Origin: Methylobacterium pseudosasicola
GTDB lineage: Bacteria > Pseudomonadota > Alphaproteobacteria > Rhizobiales > Beijerinckiaceae
Direction of reading: 5' to 3'
NCBI RefSeq assembly: GCF_900114535.1
Contig: NZ_FOTK01000016.1
Span: forward strand, 62,001-126,000
Length of the DNA: 64,000 bases
A model generated the notes under the pieces. The model ran no database searches and was not told where the DNA came from. It saw nothing but the letters and a program-made list of their open reading frames with translations. Of this stretch, positions 46,020 through 55,558 are shown in pieces. Numbering within the stretch: the stretch's first letter is position 1; every line of letters starts with the position of its first letter. Made by a program: the position numbers and the translations under genes.

Positions 46020-46747
46020 CGGCTTGCCTCTTCGGGCCGGGCCACGCGCTCGCCGGCTGCTTCCCGGGCATCAAGGGCGTCGAAGGTCGCGCAATCCACC
46101 GGCTCGAAGCGGATCAGGTCACCGGCCCCGATGAAGAAGCTTTCCTCGCGCTCCGGGGCGTAGAGCCGGGCCGGGGTCGCGCCGATCACGTACCAGCCGG
46201 TCGGCATCGGCACCGTCGCCACCGCGGCGAGGCCGCCGCCGATCACCACGGCGTTGCGCGGATGCGGCGGCCGGGGGCTCGCGCGCCGCGGCACCGCCAG
46301 GGTCTTAGGCAGGCCACCGAGATAGGCGAAGCCCGGTGCGAACCCGTACATATAGACCCGGTAGGTCGCCCCGGCATGAGTCGCCACGATCGCCTCGGCG
46401 GACAGGCCGGTGCGCTCGGTGACCTGGGCGATGTCTTCGCCGTGGGGCTGGTCGTAGCAGCAGGGCAGGGTCCAGAGGGTCGGCGTGCCGACCCGCGCCA
46501 CGGCCCCCGCGACCAGGGCCCGGACACGCTCCGCCAGCGCCTCACGGTCGAGAACAAGCGGGTCGTAGTGGAGCATCAGCGAGCGGTAGGTCGGCACCCG
46601 TTCGCGCAAACCCTCGGGCGGGTCGGCGCCGAGGGCATCGTCGAGGGCCAGGACCCGGTCGCTGATCGCCGGATCGACGGTGCTGCCGAACTCCACCACC
46701 AGGGCCGCCTCGCCGGAATCGAGCAGCCGGGGCTCATTCTCACTCAT
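46016..46747 (-). CDS. pxpB: 5-oxoprolinase subunit PxpB (KipI-like)
   Basis: A 243-residue subunit. It has the KipI/allophanate-hydrolase-subunit-1 motifs HYDPLVLDREALAER, LPCCYDQPHGEDI, and YMYGFAPGFAYLGGLPKTLA. ATG at 46747 overlaps pxpA by 4 bp and its stop overlaps pxpC by 4 bp. The 532-residue reading from 47614 is an artefact of an overlapping frame. Confidence 0.93.
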   Translation of the reverse strand: MSENEPRLLDSGEAALVVEFGSTVDPAISDRVLALDDALGADPPEGLRERVPTYRSLMLHYDPLVLDREALAERVRALVAGAVARVGTPTLWTLPCCYDQPHGEDIAQVTERTGLSAEAIVATHAGATYRVYMYGFAPGFAYLGGLPKTLAVPRRASPRPPHPRNAVVIGGGLAAVATVPMPTGWYVIGATPARLYAPEREESFFIGAGDLIRFEPVDCATFDALDAREAAGERVARPEEASR

Positions 46748-47505
46748 GACCGGAACGGCGCCAGCGTCACGCCCGCGCCCTCGAGCCGGGCCCGCACCGC
46801 CCGGGCCGTGGCGACCGCGTGGGCGGAATCGCCGTGGACGCAGATCGAGCGGATCGGGGTCGGCAGCGCCTTGCCTGAGGCGGTGAGGATCGCTCCGCCC
46901 TCGACCATCCGCAGCACGCGTTCGGCAGCTGCATCGGCCTCGGTGATCAGGGCGCCGGGCTGATTGCGGGGGATCAGCAGCCCGGCGTCGGTATAGCCGC
47001 GATCGGCGAAGATCTCCTGGTGAACTTCCAGTCCGCAGGCCTCGCCGGCCGCCACCTGCGCAGTAAGCGCGATGGCCAGCAGCGCCAGGTCGCGGTCCAC
47101 CGCCCGGACGGCCTTCGCGATGGCGTCGGCCACCGCGCGATCCTCGGCGGCGAGGTTCGCAAGCGCGCCATGCGCCTTCACGTAGGTGATCCGGTGGCCG
47201 GCATAGGCGGCGAGCGCCTGGGCGGCGCCGACTTGGTAGGCCACCAGCCGCTCGATCTCGGGCGGGGTGAACGGCATGGGCCGCCGTCCGAAGCCCCAGA
47301 GGTCGGGGAAACCCGGATGGGCGCCCACCGCCACGCCGCGCTCCTTCGCGAGCGTGAAGGTGCGGGCCATGATTTCGGGATCGCCCGCATGCAGACCGCA
47401 GGCGACGTTGGCCGAGGTGACGATGCCGAGGATTGCGGCATCGTCGCCGCAGGCATAGGCGCCGTAGCCCTCGCCGAGATCGGAGTTCAGGTCCACGCTG
47501 GCCAA
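46744..47505 (-). CDS. pxpA: 5-oxoprolinase subunit PxpA (LamB/YcsF family)
   Basis: A 253-residue subunit from a TTG at 47505 preceded by AAGGGGA; an upstream ATG at 47583 adds an unlikely Cys/Arg-rich leader. It opens ASVDLNSDLGEGYGAYACGDD, the family signature, and has NVACGLHAGDP and HPGFPDLWGFGRRPM. It is first in the pxpABC operon and overlaps pxpB by 4 bp. Confidence 0.92.
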   Translation of the reverse strand: MASVDLNSDLGEGYGAYACGDDAAILGIVTSANVACGLHAGDPEIMARTFTLAKERGVAVGAHPGFPDLWGFGRRPMPFTPPEIERLVAYQVGAAQALAAYAGHRITYVKAHGALANLAAEDRAVADAIAKAVRAVDRDLALLAIALTAQVAAGEACGLEVHQEIFADRGYTDAGLLIPRNQPGALITEADAAAERVLRMVEGGAILTASGKALPTPIRSICVHGDSAHAVATARAVRARLEGAGVTLAPFRS

Positions 47506-47728
47506 CGGACTCGTCCCCTTCCTGCTGCGCAACGGCCCGACACAGCAGGCGGCGCGCATCGCGACCGGATCTGCTCCTTCCACACCCGCGACGGTCAGAA
47601 GTCGAGAGCGCCATGGCGATGGCGGCGTGGACTCGGGATCGGGAGCAAGGCCGATGCCGGATGGGTCTACTTTTGGGAGATCAGGGGGCGGCCCGAGCGG
47701 CTGGCTGGTTTCAGCAAGGCAGCCCGCG

Positions 47729-48112
47729 TTACGCCTGCGCGATGAGCTTGCGGCCGAGCAGGGCCAGCGTCGCGCGGCGTCCGAGCTTCATCACCGGATA
47801 GAGCAGGCGGGCGCGGGACGGGTCGCGCAGCAGCCGCGCGAGAGTTCGGCCAACCACGCCCTGGTCCTCGCTGAGGGTCGAGAGCAGGACCAGGGCATCC
47901 GGGCCATAATACAAGGTCTGGCCGTGGCGCACGACCATGCCGTTGTTGAGGTCGTAGCCGCGCCGGGCGAGGTCTTCCACCACCGGGCCACCATCACGGG
48001 CATCGACCAGCGCGACGCTGCCGACCGACCGGCGCAGGGCCATCAGGCGCACGTAGTTGCTGCAGAACGGGCATTCGCCGTCGTAGACGACCGTGAGGGC
48101 GGGGTCGGTCAT
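47729..48112 (-). CDS. DCC-family thiol-disulfide oxidoreductase (DUF393)
   Basis: A 127-residue thioredoxin-fold protein. The YDGECPFCSNYV motif gives redox Cys pair C14 and C17. It overlaps the HTTM membrane gene by 4 bp, and DCC proteins are commonly paired or fused with such domains, so it may deliver electrons or disulfides to the partner. Confidence 0.9.
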   Translation of the reverse strand: MTDPALTVVYDGECPFCSNYVRLMALRRSVGSVALVDARDGGPVVEDLARRGYDLNNGMVVRHGQTLYYGPDALVLLSTLSEDQGVVGRTLARLLRDPSRARLLYPVMKLGRRATLALLGRKLIAQA

Positions 48113-49791
48113 GGTTTCAGATCGATCCGATGCTCGGCTTCCGAGACCAGCCGGCGAACCGGCACGCCGTCCTGCAGGCTGAGGCAGACGGATTCCCGCC
48201 GGTAGATGTAGGCGACGATATCCTTGAGGGGCACGCCGTCGAAGCTCATCCCGTGCTGGAGCGGGACGAAGAAGTGATGCGGGTAGAACGCGTGGGGAAA
48301 GGCCCCCAGCGTGTCGGCGATCCGGCTGACCAGCCGGTGATAGCCGCGGACATAGGCGTCGACCGCGGGCCGGTCGATCTCGTTCTTCGCAAGATCCTGC
48401 CCGGCGCCGTCCCGGGACGTCAGGACCGGCACGTCGCAGGTCAGCGAGGCGAGCACCTTGCGGTAGACCTGCGTTCCGCCGTTCGGGTTGTCGAGGGCGA
48501 AGGCGGTCTCGGCGTCCGGTGACCCATAGGCCATGTGGGCGAAGGGATACGAGTAGAAGGTGAAGAAGTTGGTCGGGACGTAGTGCCGGCCGCCGTCCTT
48601 ATCGACGGCCTGGAAATACATCTTGTTGTTCGCGGCGGTGTCGTACCAGCCGAGCCGCGCCTGGGTCATGAAGCTGTTGTCGGTGAGGATGAACAGCACC
48701 GAGAACAGCCCGACCAGCAGCGGCGGCCGCTGGTAGTACCGGCTGATCACCACGGCGCCGATCGCCAGGTTCAGCAGGATCCACGGGGCGAAATTGGCGC
48801 CCATGACGACCACGATGGACAGGTGCATCGCGTCGAAGCCGAGCAGCAGGATCACGAGCCAGCGCCGCGGCATTAGGATGCCCACCAGCGCCGCACCCTG
48901 TCCGAGCAGGATCAGCGCGTTCGTCACCGGGCCGGCCTGGCTCAGGATCGCCCGCATGCCCGCCACCAGCCAGGACCAGCTCGCGTAGAACACGTGGTTG
49001 TTGTCCAGCCCAACGCTGAACAGCTTTCCGGGGTCGTTGGCCAGCAGCCAGGAGGTCGGGCCGGCATCCAGCATCACCTTGGCCAGGAAGGACGAGTAGT
49101 AGTTCCCGAGATGGATGCTGATCGCCGCGGCGATCAGAACTTTCGCGAATAGAGCGCTCGCCGTCGCGATGTCGCTCTTCGCCGGACCACTCACGCTTGG
49201 CCGGGCGCTCAGGCGCTCCGTCAGCGCGAGGATGGCGAGGCCGGCCAGCAGGCAGAAGCTGACCTCGGCCAGCGGCAGGACATCGATGACGTGCCCGTGC
49301 CAGAGCCCCGTCACCCGCATGACGGCATGCTTGCTCCAGACCAGATAGGTCGCTCCCACGACCCCGAGCGACGGCCAGCGCAGGCACAGGATCCCGGACG
49401 CCACGGCGGCGACCCAGAGGACCATGATGGCCCACAGCGCCACCATCGCCTTGGAGCCCTGCTCGACGACCGGGAAGAGCGGGTAGTGGACCAGGGCGTA
49501 AGCCCCCGAGATCACGCCGATCAGCTGCAGCAGGCGGACCGCGGCTTTGTCGGAGGGCGCGTAGGTTCGGCGCAGCATTGCGGCCGCCAGCATCAGCGGC
49601 AGCACGATGCTGTGAAAGGTGTTCCGCTCGTCGATGACCCGGGAGAGCTTGATCACCATCAGCAGGGCGATGGTCTGCGCCAGCACGAACAGATACGGCC
49701 ACGCCGCCGCGAACGCGACGGGGGCGGCTATTCGTGGTGCTCGGAGCGAGAGAGTTCCGTTCGGAGCTGAGCTCAAGAGCGATCGGATCAT
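48109..49791 (-). CDS. Polytopic membrane protein, HTTM/VKGC-like
   Basis: A 560-residue protein with about nine or ten hydrophobic helices in its first 400 residues. The segments YYSSFLAKVMLDAG, SWSWLVAGMRAIL and LLLGFDAMHLSIVVVMGANF recall HTTM domains related to vitamin K-dependent carboxylases. A soluble C-terminal part (about 410-560) has FFTFYSYPFAHMAYG. ATG at 49791 is chosen because upstream residues are Pro/Arg noise. Assignment to HTTM is by pattern; activity unknown. Confidence 0.7.
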   Translation of the reverse strand: MIRSLLSSAPNGTLSLRAPRIAAPVAFAAAWPYLFVLAQTIALLMVIKLSRVIDERNTFHSIVLPLMLAAAMLRRTYAPSDKAAVRLLQLIGVISGAYALVHYPLFPVVEQGSKAMVALWAIMVLWVAAVASGILCLRWPSLGVVGATYLVWSKHAVMRVTGLWHGHVIDVLPLAEVSFCLLAGLAILALTERLSARPSVSGPAKSDIATASALFAKVLIAAAISIHLGNYYSSFLAKVMLDAGPTSWLLANDPGKLFSVGLDNNHVFYASWSWLVAGMRAILSQAGPVTNALILLGQGAALVGILMPRRWLVILLLGFDAMHLSIVVVMGANFAPWILLNLAIGAVVISRYYQRPPLLVGLFSVLFILTDNSFMTQARLGWYDTAANNKMYFQAVDKDGGRHYVPTNFFTFYSYPFAHMAYGSPDAETAFALDNPNGGTQVYRKVLASLTCDVPVLTSRDGAGQDLAKNEIDRPAVDAYVRGYHRLVSRIADTLGAFPHAFYPHHFFVPLQHGMSFDGVPLKDIVAYIYRRESVCLSLQDGVPVRRLVSEAEHRIDLKP

Positions 49792-49974
49792 CGGCAATCT
49801 TCGCAGGCGGAGGATCGGGGTGGGGGCTGTGGCGGCGGGACCGTTGAGGCAGCCTCGACCCTGTCGGGGCGCGGAAGCCTGACTCGCACGCTTCACGAGG
49901 GATCTGCCGGCAAAGTTGGAGGAGTGGGGGATACGCCTTTCGGTCGGATCGGGGCTTCAAGCCGATCTGCGCGC

Positions 49975-50053
49975 CGCGGCGAACCCGGATTCGAACCGGG
50001 CAATTCCGGGCCGCCACGCGGCCGGTTCGGACTACCTCGTCAGTCGCGCCGCG
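49975..50053 (-). other. tRNA-like relic (perfect T-arm, pairing acceptor ends)
   Basis: On the minus strand a perfect T-arm (5-bp stem CCCGG/CCGGG around TTCGAAT, 49984-50000) is followed after two bases by CGCCGCG, which pairs with CGCGGCG at the 5' end (50047-50053). The total is 79 nt. A possible D-arm (GACT/AGTC) lies between, but no acceptable anticodon loop is seen, and no CCA. It may be a dead tRNA or an attachment-site remnant. The surrounding 482-bp gap 49792-50273 holds no other gene. Confidence 0.35.
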
Positions 50054-50273
50054 CTCATCCGAATGGATAGCCTGCGCTGCCACGCGGATTCCCGAGACAT
50101 TGGCTCGGCACGCGCCCATGGTCCCTGACAGACCAGGCGTGTCCAAGTCGCGCGTTCACGCTCGGGATTCGATGAACAGGATGGTGGCGGATGGGACGAT
50201 CGACAACGATCGCCCCGGTTCCGCCGCCGCCAAAGCTTGGGAACCGAGAGATTTCGAGGCAGGAGGAGACGGA

Positions 50274-50963
50274 ATGCTGGTCATCAAGCAGAGCGCGGGC
50301 CGGTTTCTGGCCCATCGGCCTGCGCTGCGGTCGTCTATCAAGGAACTCGTGGAACTCGCCTTCTGGCGCAAGACGCTGTGGAAGTCGAAGGGACGCTTCT
50401 ACAACGCCCATCTCGTCCCGTTCTACACGACGTTCTTCGGCCTGGACCAAGCGTTTTATGCCGGCAAACGGGTTCTCGACGTGGGCTGCGGCCCGGTCGG
50501 CAGCCTGGAATGGGCGACCGAATCCGTGGAACGCGTCGGCCTCGACCCGCTCGCCGATTCCTACGTGAAGCTCAATCGCGGGCTCCACAAGATGTGCTAC
50601 GTCGCTGCGCCAAGCGAGAACATCCCGTTCCCGAACGGCCGCTTCGATGTCGTGACCATGTTCAACGCCCTCGATCACGTCGAGGATGTCGACCGGACTG
50701 TCGCGGAGCTCAAGCGCGTTTGCGCGCCAGGCGGGACGATCCTCCTGATCGTCGAGATCAACCATCCGCCGACCGTCACTGAGCCGCACCTGCTGGGCAT
50801 GGACATCGTCGACAAGTTCGATGGGTTCTCCGTCGAGCGGAGCGAGGTGTTCGGCATCCGGGACGACCACAACGTCTACGGCAGCCTGAGTGATCGGCAC
50901 CCGTTCCCGGGCTCGGGCAAGCCCGGCATCCTCTGCCTGCGCCTGACCAAGAAGCTGAACTGA
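50274..50963 (+). CDS. SAM-dependent methyltransferase
   Basis: A 229-residue class I methyltransferase. The SAM-binding motif I is RVLDVGCGPVGSLEW near residues 67-80, followed by ENIPFPNGRFDVVTMFNALDH. ATG at 50274 has AGGAGGAGACG upstream; the longer frame from 50100 lacks a ribosome site. It is next to glycan genes, so a sugar or lipid carrier could be the substrate. Product not known. Confidence 0.85.
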   Translation: MLVIKQSAGRFLAHRPALRSSIKELVELAFWRKTLWKSKGRFYNAHLVPFYTTFFGLDQAFYAGKRVLDVGCGPVGSLEWATESVERVGLDPLADSYVKLNRGLHKMCYVAAPSENIPFPNGRFDVVTMFNALDHVEDVDRTVAELKRVCAPGGTILLIVEINHPPTVTEPHLLGMDIVDKFDGFSVERSEVFGIRDDHNVYGSLSDRHPFPGSGKPGILCLRLTKKLN

Positions 50964-51192
50964 GGCGGCGCGCTCCAGAGGGTGTTTGACGTCACGATCT
51001 TGGTCGGAAGGCGGTTCGGAGCTACGTATCTCCGAATCGCCCCCCTCAGAGGTGCCGGGCGATCAAAGATCGCTCGCCCTCGAACGATCCACTCAGCCTC
51101 TTGCGGGCTCCCTCAAGGCCCGCTGGCGCGGGTACTTCAGGATGACGTCGAGGGTCGGAACGACGCGGCACAAGCTTTACCGCTTCTGCTCG

Positions 51193-51948
51193 CTAGTGTG
51201 GCGACATGGTCCCGTAAGGCGAGGCTTCGTCCACGAAGGTCGTTTGGCTTATCATCCGCGCGCTCAGGAACCTGCGGCTGGCCGCCCAAAGCGGTTGGAG
51301 CAATCGGCTGCCGGCCATGAGGCCGCGGCTGCCCTTCGACCCGGATGAGAAAATCGGGGCTTCGAAGGCTTTGAGCGCGACGGGATTCGGCGACATCACC
51401 CGTGCCCGGCTGATCGCCTGACGCTGGTAGAAGAAGGCCCAATCGTCCGCGGCCGCCACCACCGGACGGTTCGCCGCCAGGATGCCTTCCGCCGCCTGCC
51501 GGGTGATCACATAGGCCGCATTCGCGCCGAGCCCGCCCATGCTCATCGGCAGGCACAGCCGGTAATCGCCGATCGCGACGGCATCCACGGTGCTGAACGC
51601 GGCGCGGTGCTGCGGCCGATTGTGGAGCAGGACGACATCGCCCCGGCGCAGGGTCGCCTCGACCCGGACCAGGATGTCGTGGATGTCGGGCGGAAGCACC
51701 GCGTCGTCCGCAACGATGAGCGCCCAGGGCAGCTTGCGGGCGATCATCGACTCATAGGCCGCCAGGTGTGAGAGGGCGCAGCCGACCTGGCTCGGGCTCA
51801 GCCCAGACTCCGGCGCAACGTCCCGACCGGCCACCGTCCCATCGATGCCCAGGATCTCGAAGCCCGGCCCCCAGATCGTATGGAGATGCCGGGTAATATA
51901 GGCGTGTCTCTCGCGGAGCCGCGGGACAGATATTGCAATGCAACACAT
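51193..51948 (-). CDS. Glycosyltransferase family 25 protein
   Basis: A 251-residue LPS/glycan glycosyltransferase of the GT25 (LgtB-like) family. Family signature SQVGCALSHLAAYESMI is followed by the metal site ALIVADDAVLPP, where DDA sits in place of the usual EDD. ATG at 51948 has AAGG 9 nt upstream; a TTG at 51963 is in frame. Sugar donor unknown. Confidence 0.85.
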   Translation of the reverse strand: MCCIAISVPRLRERHAYITRHLHTIWGPGFEILGIDGTVAGRDVAPESGLSPSQVGCALSHLAAYESMIARKLPWALIVADDAVLPPDIHDILVRVEATLRRGDVVLLHNRPQHRAAFSTVDAVAIGDYRLCLPMSMGGLGANAAYVITRQAAEGILAANRPVVAAADDWAFFYQRQAISRARVMSPNPVALKAFEAPIFSSGSKGSRGLMAGSRLLQPLWAASRRFLSARMISQTTFVDEASPYGTMSPH

Positions 51949-52298
51949 CGCACCAACCTTCAATGGACGATATTGTGCATAAATTAACGATTTTGCAACT
52001 TATTTCGGCGCGCAAATTAAGTAACCATCATACATCGAAATTGCCGGTCTGGTATCGACCGGGATGCATAGGCGGTATCGATGGTCTCCAATCCGGATCT
52101 GCCGAATCGAAAGATTTGAAGCTGGATTGTTCGAGATTCGACTGTCTTCCTGCTGGCGCCGTAGCGGCGACAGGATCCAATCGACTCAAAACATACGTTT
52201 TCCAGTGCAAGATCCGGTTCCTGCCCCGGCCTGGATGCTTGCGCAAAAAGCAGTCTTGCCGGCGCAGTCTCGAGAGCCGGTCTCAGATCGGCGCGCCG
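51949..52298. other. Intergenic region between GT25 and the ligase
   Basis: 350 bp, AT-rich at 51949-52050. It holds the GT25 promoter and the end of the O-antigen-ligase-like gene. No gene seen. Confidence 0.45.
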
Positions 52299-53618
52299 TC
52301 AGGTCGCCGGTCGGGACCGCAGGACCGGCAGGATCGCCGCCAGCAGGAATTGATGCAGCCCGTGATTCACGAAGAGCGGGCATTCGAAACAGACGAGCAC
52401 GCTGATCTGCGCTAGGAACAGGATCGGCCAGGCCTCGATATAGGCTGGCGAATGGGCGAAGTGCCGGATGACCCGGCGCGCCGTATCGAACATCACGCCG
52501 ATGAAGATCAGCAGGCCGACGGTTCCGAACGCGACCGCGATGTCGATGAAGTTGTTGTGGAAGAACCAGACCTTCTGCTTCGTGGTGAAGTGCAGGTAGG
52601 GCGCAGTCGTGATCGGGCTCTCCCAATAGGCCTTGTAGCCGATGCCGATCACGGGTTCCCGCCAGAACTGGTCGATGCCGAACTGCCAGAGGATCGTGCG
52701 GCCGGTCAGCGTCGTGTCCTTGCCGAGATCGGAGAGCAGGCTGGTGGACAGGTCCGCCCCGTAGGTCGCGGCGACCAGGATGCCGATGCCGGCGAGCGCG
52801 ACGGCGATGCCCAGACAGAAGCCCGTAACCCGGTTTCCCTGTCGCCACGTCATGATGACGCTGAGCGGCGCGAGCCCCAGGACGCCGGCCATCAGGGCGG
52901 TCGCGGAATGGGACGAGGCGAGCAGCGCCAGAGCCCCCAGAAAGGCCACGCCCGTCAGAACCCGGTTCCAACCTTGTAGGAACAGGGAGGCGGCGCAGAG
53001 CAACTGGAGGCTCATCAGGCCTCCGAGCACGTTCTTGTGCGAGTAGACCCCGGACCATTCGCCACTCAGGCCACGGGTCATGTCGGGCGCGGCCACCCCC
53101 AGAACGACCGACAGGATCTGGCCGCCGAGGAGCCCGAGAAACACGATCCGGACCACGCCGGACAGTCCCAAAGTGGCGCGCAGGGCGATCCCGGCCACGA
53201 TCGTGGCGAGCAACTGGAGGCCGTGATAGGCCGAGATGCCCGGGGTCAGGGACCAGGCCGCCGACAGGATGGCGAGCGCCGGCCAGAGCAGGATGACCGG
53301 CCGGCTCCCAAACAGGGTGCTGGCGAGATCGCGCCGCAGGACCAGAAAGGCGAGGGCCGCCAGATCGGCGCCCAGCCAGATCGCCTTGTCGAGCCCCGGA
53401 AGCTTGACCTGCTCGCCGCTCACCGGCGCCAGCATGATCAGCAGGATCCAGGGAATCGCCGAAGCCCCGAGCCGCGGCAGCGCCTCCGCGCGACGGCGCC
53501 GCCGCGCGGGACGGGCCGCCTGCCGCCCAGATACGTCGCCGGGGCCGTTGAGCGGAAGCCAGGCCAGCGGCGCAGACTCCCCCGGCCCGAAGCCCGCCAT
53601 GTCTCGCCGAACCGCCAT
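52299..53618 (-). CDS. O-antigen ligase / ExoQ-like polysaccharide membrane protein
   Basis: A 439-residue protein with about ten to twelve hydrophobic segments. The Wzy_C/ExoQ family features are GVYSHKNVLGGLMSL, SHSATALMAGV, TGRTILW and FFHNNFIDIAVAFG in order, with the large periplasmic loop expected between. It would polymerise or ligate surface polysaccharide. The N-terminal 50 residues are Arg/Pro-rich with a weak ribosome site, so the true start may be later. Confidence 0.85.
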   Translation of the reverse strand: MAVRRDMAGFGPGESAPLAWLPLNGPGDVSGRQAARPARRRRRAEALPRLGASAIPWILLIMLAPVSGEQVKLPGLDKAIWLGADLAALAFLVLRRDLASTLFGSRPVILLWPALAILSAAWSLTPGISAYHGLQLLATIVAGIALRATLGLSGVVRIVFLGLLGGQILSVVLGVAAPDMTRGLSGEWSGVYSHKNVLGGLMSLQLLCAASLFLQGWNRVLTGVAFLGALALLASSHSATALMAGVLGLAPLSVIMTWRQGNRVTGFCLGIAVALAGIGILVAATYGADLSTSLLSDLGKDTTLTGRTILWQFGIDQFWREPVIGIGYKAYWESPITTAPYLHFTTKQKVWFFHNNFIDIAVAFGTVGLLIFIGVMFDTARRVIRHFAHSPAYIEAWPILFLAQISVLVCFECPLFVNHGLHQFLLAAILPVLRSRPAT

Positions 53619-53910
53619 CGCACCCAGTCCCAGACTTTCCGAGCGCTCCGCGCCAGCGGCTCCGTACGGATGGGAACTCTAACTGAGCTCGTCGCCCGGC
53701 CGATTCCGCCAAACGAGGTAGGTCGAGCGTCTTGCAGCTCGCAAAGACGGCGAAGGCCGCCGCGGTGGCCGGGGGCATGGTATCGGTAGGGTCGGACATG
53801 GGCAGGAAAGGCGCTCTGCTGCCCGCTTGACTAACTTCGCGGCAATAAAGAGCACTGTCTCTCGAGCTTCCGATTGCTTGACGCGATGAGGACGCGTCGG
53901 CTTGGGAGCC

Positions 53911-54999
53911 TCACGCCGAGCGCGCGAGCTCGGCAGTGATGTGCTTCGCCGACGGGGTGACGATGGACACGAATTGCGCCTCTCGGAACCGACGGAAGGC
54001 CTCCGAGCCTTCTTGGTAGCCACGGGCGCCGAATTGCAGCATGGCAGCCTGCGCGCTCTCCAAGGCCAGCCAGGAGACATCGAGACGCAGCCGCAGGATC
54101 TCAAGGAACGTTGAGCGATCAGGATCAGCCTGACGCTCCGCCGCCACCGCGATCCGCTCGTGCAGAACGGCGATCCGCTCCTCAATCGCTTCCGGCGGGA
54201 GCGGCAGAGCAGCAGCCTGCCGCCGGCCCCGGTCGTCCGTCCGCATCAGCGCGGCGACGCCGCGGGCGAGACCGAGCCCCATCCCGGTCTGCAGCAGCAC
54301 GAAGCCATTACGGATGCGCGGCACGAAGGCCGCCGCGTCGGGCGCGATGACGTCGTCGTCGGACACGAACGCGTCGCGAATCAGTACCGTGTAGGTACCG
54401 GTGCCCTCAAGCGCGACGAAGCGGGTATTCGCTGCGAGCCCGACGGTGTCCGTGCCGGTCGTCAGCGCGGCCATGACGCGCCGGCCATCGTCCAGCGCGA
54501 AGATGGCGGCGAAGCGATGGCCCGGCGCGAGGTTGGAGACCCAGGGAAGCCGGCCGCGCACTCGGTAGCCGCCCGGCACACGCGTTCCCGAGAGCGCCAG
54601 CGGCTCAATGCCCGAGAAGGCCTTCATCGGGTTTGAGAGGCCCGTCCCGCCGAGATGGCGCCCGTCTGCCGTTGCGGCGAACTGGCCGGCGGGGCCGGGC
54701 GCGTCGCTCCGGGCGAGATACCAAACGAGCGCGTCCTGGCACCAGGTGCAGAAGGCGGTGGACAGGCAGGCCTCGGCAATCTCACCCATGGCCTCGATCG
54801 CCCGTAGCAGTCCCGCTGCCGTCCCATCGGTATGATGCGCGAAGGCCCCCGCGGCACCGAGGGCCCGCAGCACCGTTTCAGGGTAGGCGCCCGCATCGAT
54901 CGCCCCGATCTGGGGACGCAGATCGACCGCCACGATGTCGGCAACGCCGCGGGTCGTCTCGGGCCCGATCGCCGGGGCTACTCCCACGTCGACGCTCAA
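53911..54999 (-). CDS. Acyl-CoA dehydrogenase family protein, SfnB-like
   Basis: A 362-residue flavoprotein fold whose TTG start (54999) overlaps the OsmC-family stop (TTGA). It shows acyl-CoA-dehydrogenase-type segments SGTRVPGGYRVRGRLPWVSN and the C-terminal LRLRLDVSWLALESAQAAML, YQEGSEAFRRFREAQFVSI. Such proteins (SfnB, DszC-like) accompany sulfonate/sulfone assimilation. Last gene of the five-gene operon starting at 58357. Confidence 0.8.
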   Translation of the reverse strand: MSVDVGVAPAIGPETTRGVADIVAVDLRPQIGAIDAGAYPETVLRALGAAGAFAHHTDGTAAGLLRAIEAMGEIAEACLSTAFCTWCQDALVWYLARSDAPGPAGQFAATADGRHLGGTGLSNPMKAFSGIEPLALSGTRVPGGYRVRGRLPWVSNLAPGHRFAAIFALDDGRRVMAALTTGTDTVGLAANTRFVALEGTGTYTVLIRDAFVSDDDVIAPDAAAFVPRIRNGFVLLQTGMGLGLARGVAALMRTDDRGRRQAAALPLPPEAIEERIAVLHERIAVAAERQADPDRSTFLEILRLRLDVSWLALESAQAAMLQFGARGYQEGSEAFRRFREAQFVSIVTPSAKHITAELARSA

Positions 55000-55547
55000 G
55001 CCCTGACCACGGTGACGGGCACCGGGTTCTGCACGGTGTTGAGCACAGGCGACCATTGGGCAGCATGCGCGATGAGGTCGTCGAGTTCCGCCGCACTCGC
55101 GCCCTCGATGTCGAGACGTGCCTTGAGCCGCACGGCCGTCAGCCCCACCGGCTTAGGCGACAGGTCGCCCGTGCCCCAAACCGAGGTGATGTTAATGTCG
55201 CCCTCGCTCTCGATCTCGATCGCTCTCACGGTCCAGCCGCGGGCGACGGCATTGGCCTGAAGGCCAACCGCCACGCAGGTTCCGAGCGCAGCGAGCAGCG
55301 CTTCGGTCGGGTTCGGAGCGGTGTCGTCGCCCAGCAGGCCAGGCGGCTCGTCGACCACATGTGCGTCGAGGTTGCGCACGTAGGTGAGGTGGCGAAAGCG
55401 GCGCCCCTCCGCCACCGTACGGGCTCGGACGGTGCGAACGGCGGTGGGATCGGCCTTGCCCTTCTCTGAGAGAGCATTCAATGCGCCGGGATCGATCGTC
55501 TCGAAGGACGCGACGATCTCGCGGGCGGCGGGCGCGGCAGCAGTCAT
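54996..55547 (-). CDS. OsmC family protein
   Basis: A 183-residue OsmC/Ohr-fold protein. The segment GDDTAPNPTEALLAALGTCVAVG carries the family cysteine. ATG at 55547 with GAGGAG upstream. Its stop overlaps the next gene start. OsmC-like proteins reduce hydroperoxides or, in sulfur operons, process thiols; the role here is inferred from neighbours. Confidence 0.85.
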   Translation of the reverse strand: MTAAAPAAREIVASFETIDPGALNALSEKGKADPTAVRTVRARTVAEGRRFRHLTYVRNLDAHVVDEPPGLLGDDTAPNPTEALLAALGTCVAVGLQANAVARGWTVRAIEIESEGDINITSVWGTGDLSPKPVGLTAVRLKARLDIEGASAAELDDLIAHAAQWSPVLNTVQNPVPVTVVRA

Positions 55548-55558
55548 GAGCGTTCTCC

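Noticed and set aside
46016..47614. 532-codon reading of pxpB
   Set aside because: The upstream half overlaps pxpA in another frame; the true start is the ATG at 46747 in a 4-bp overlap.
49916..50128. 70-codon frame before the methyltransferase
   Set aside because: It overlaps the tRNA-like relic and has no convincing ribosome site or composition.
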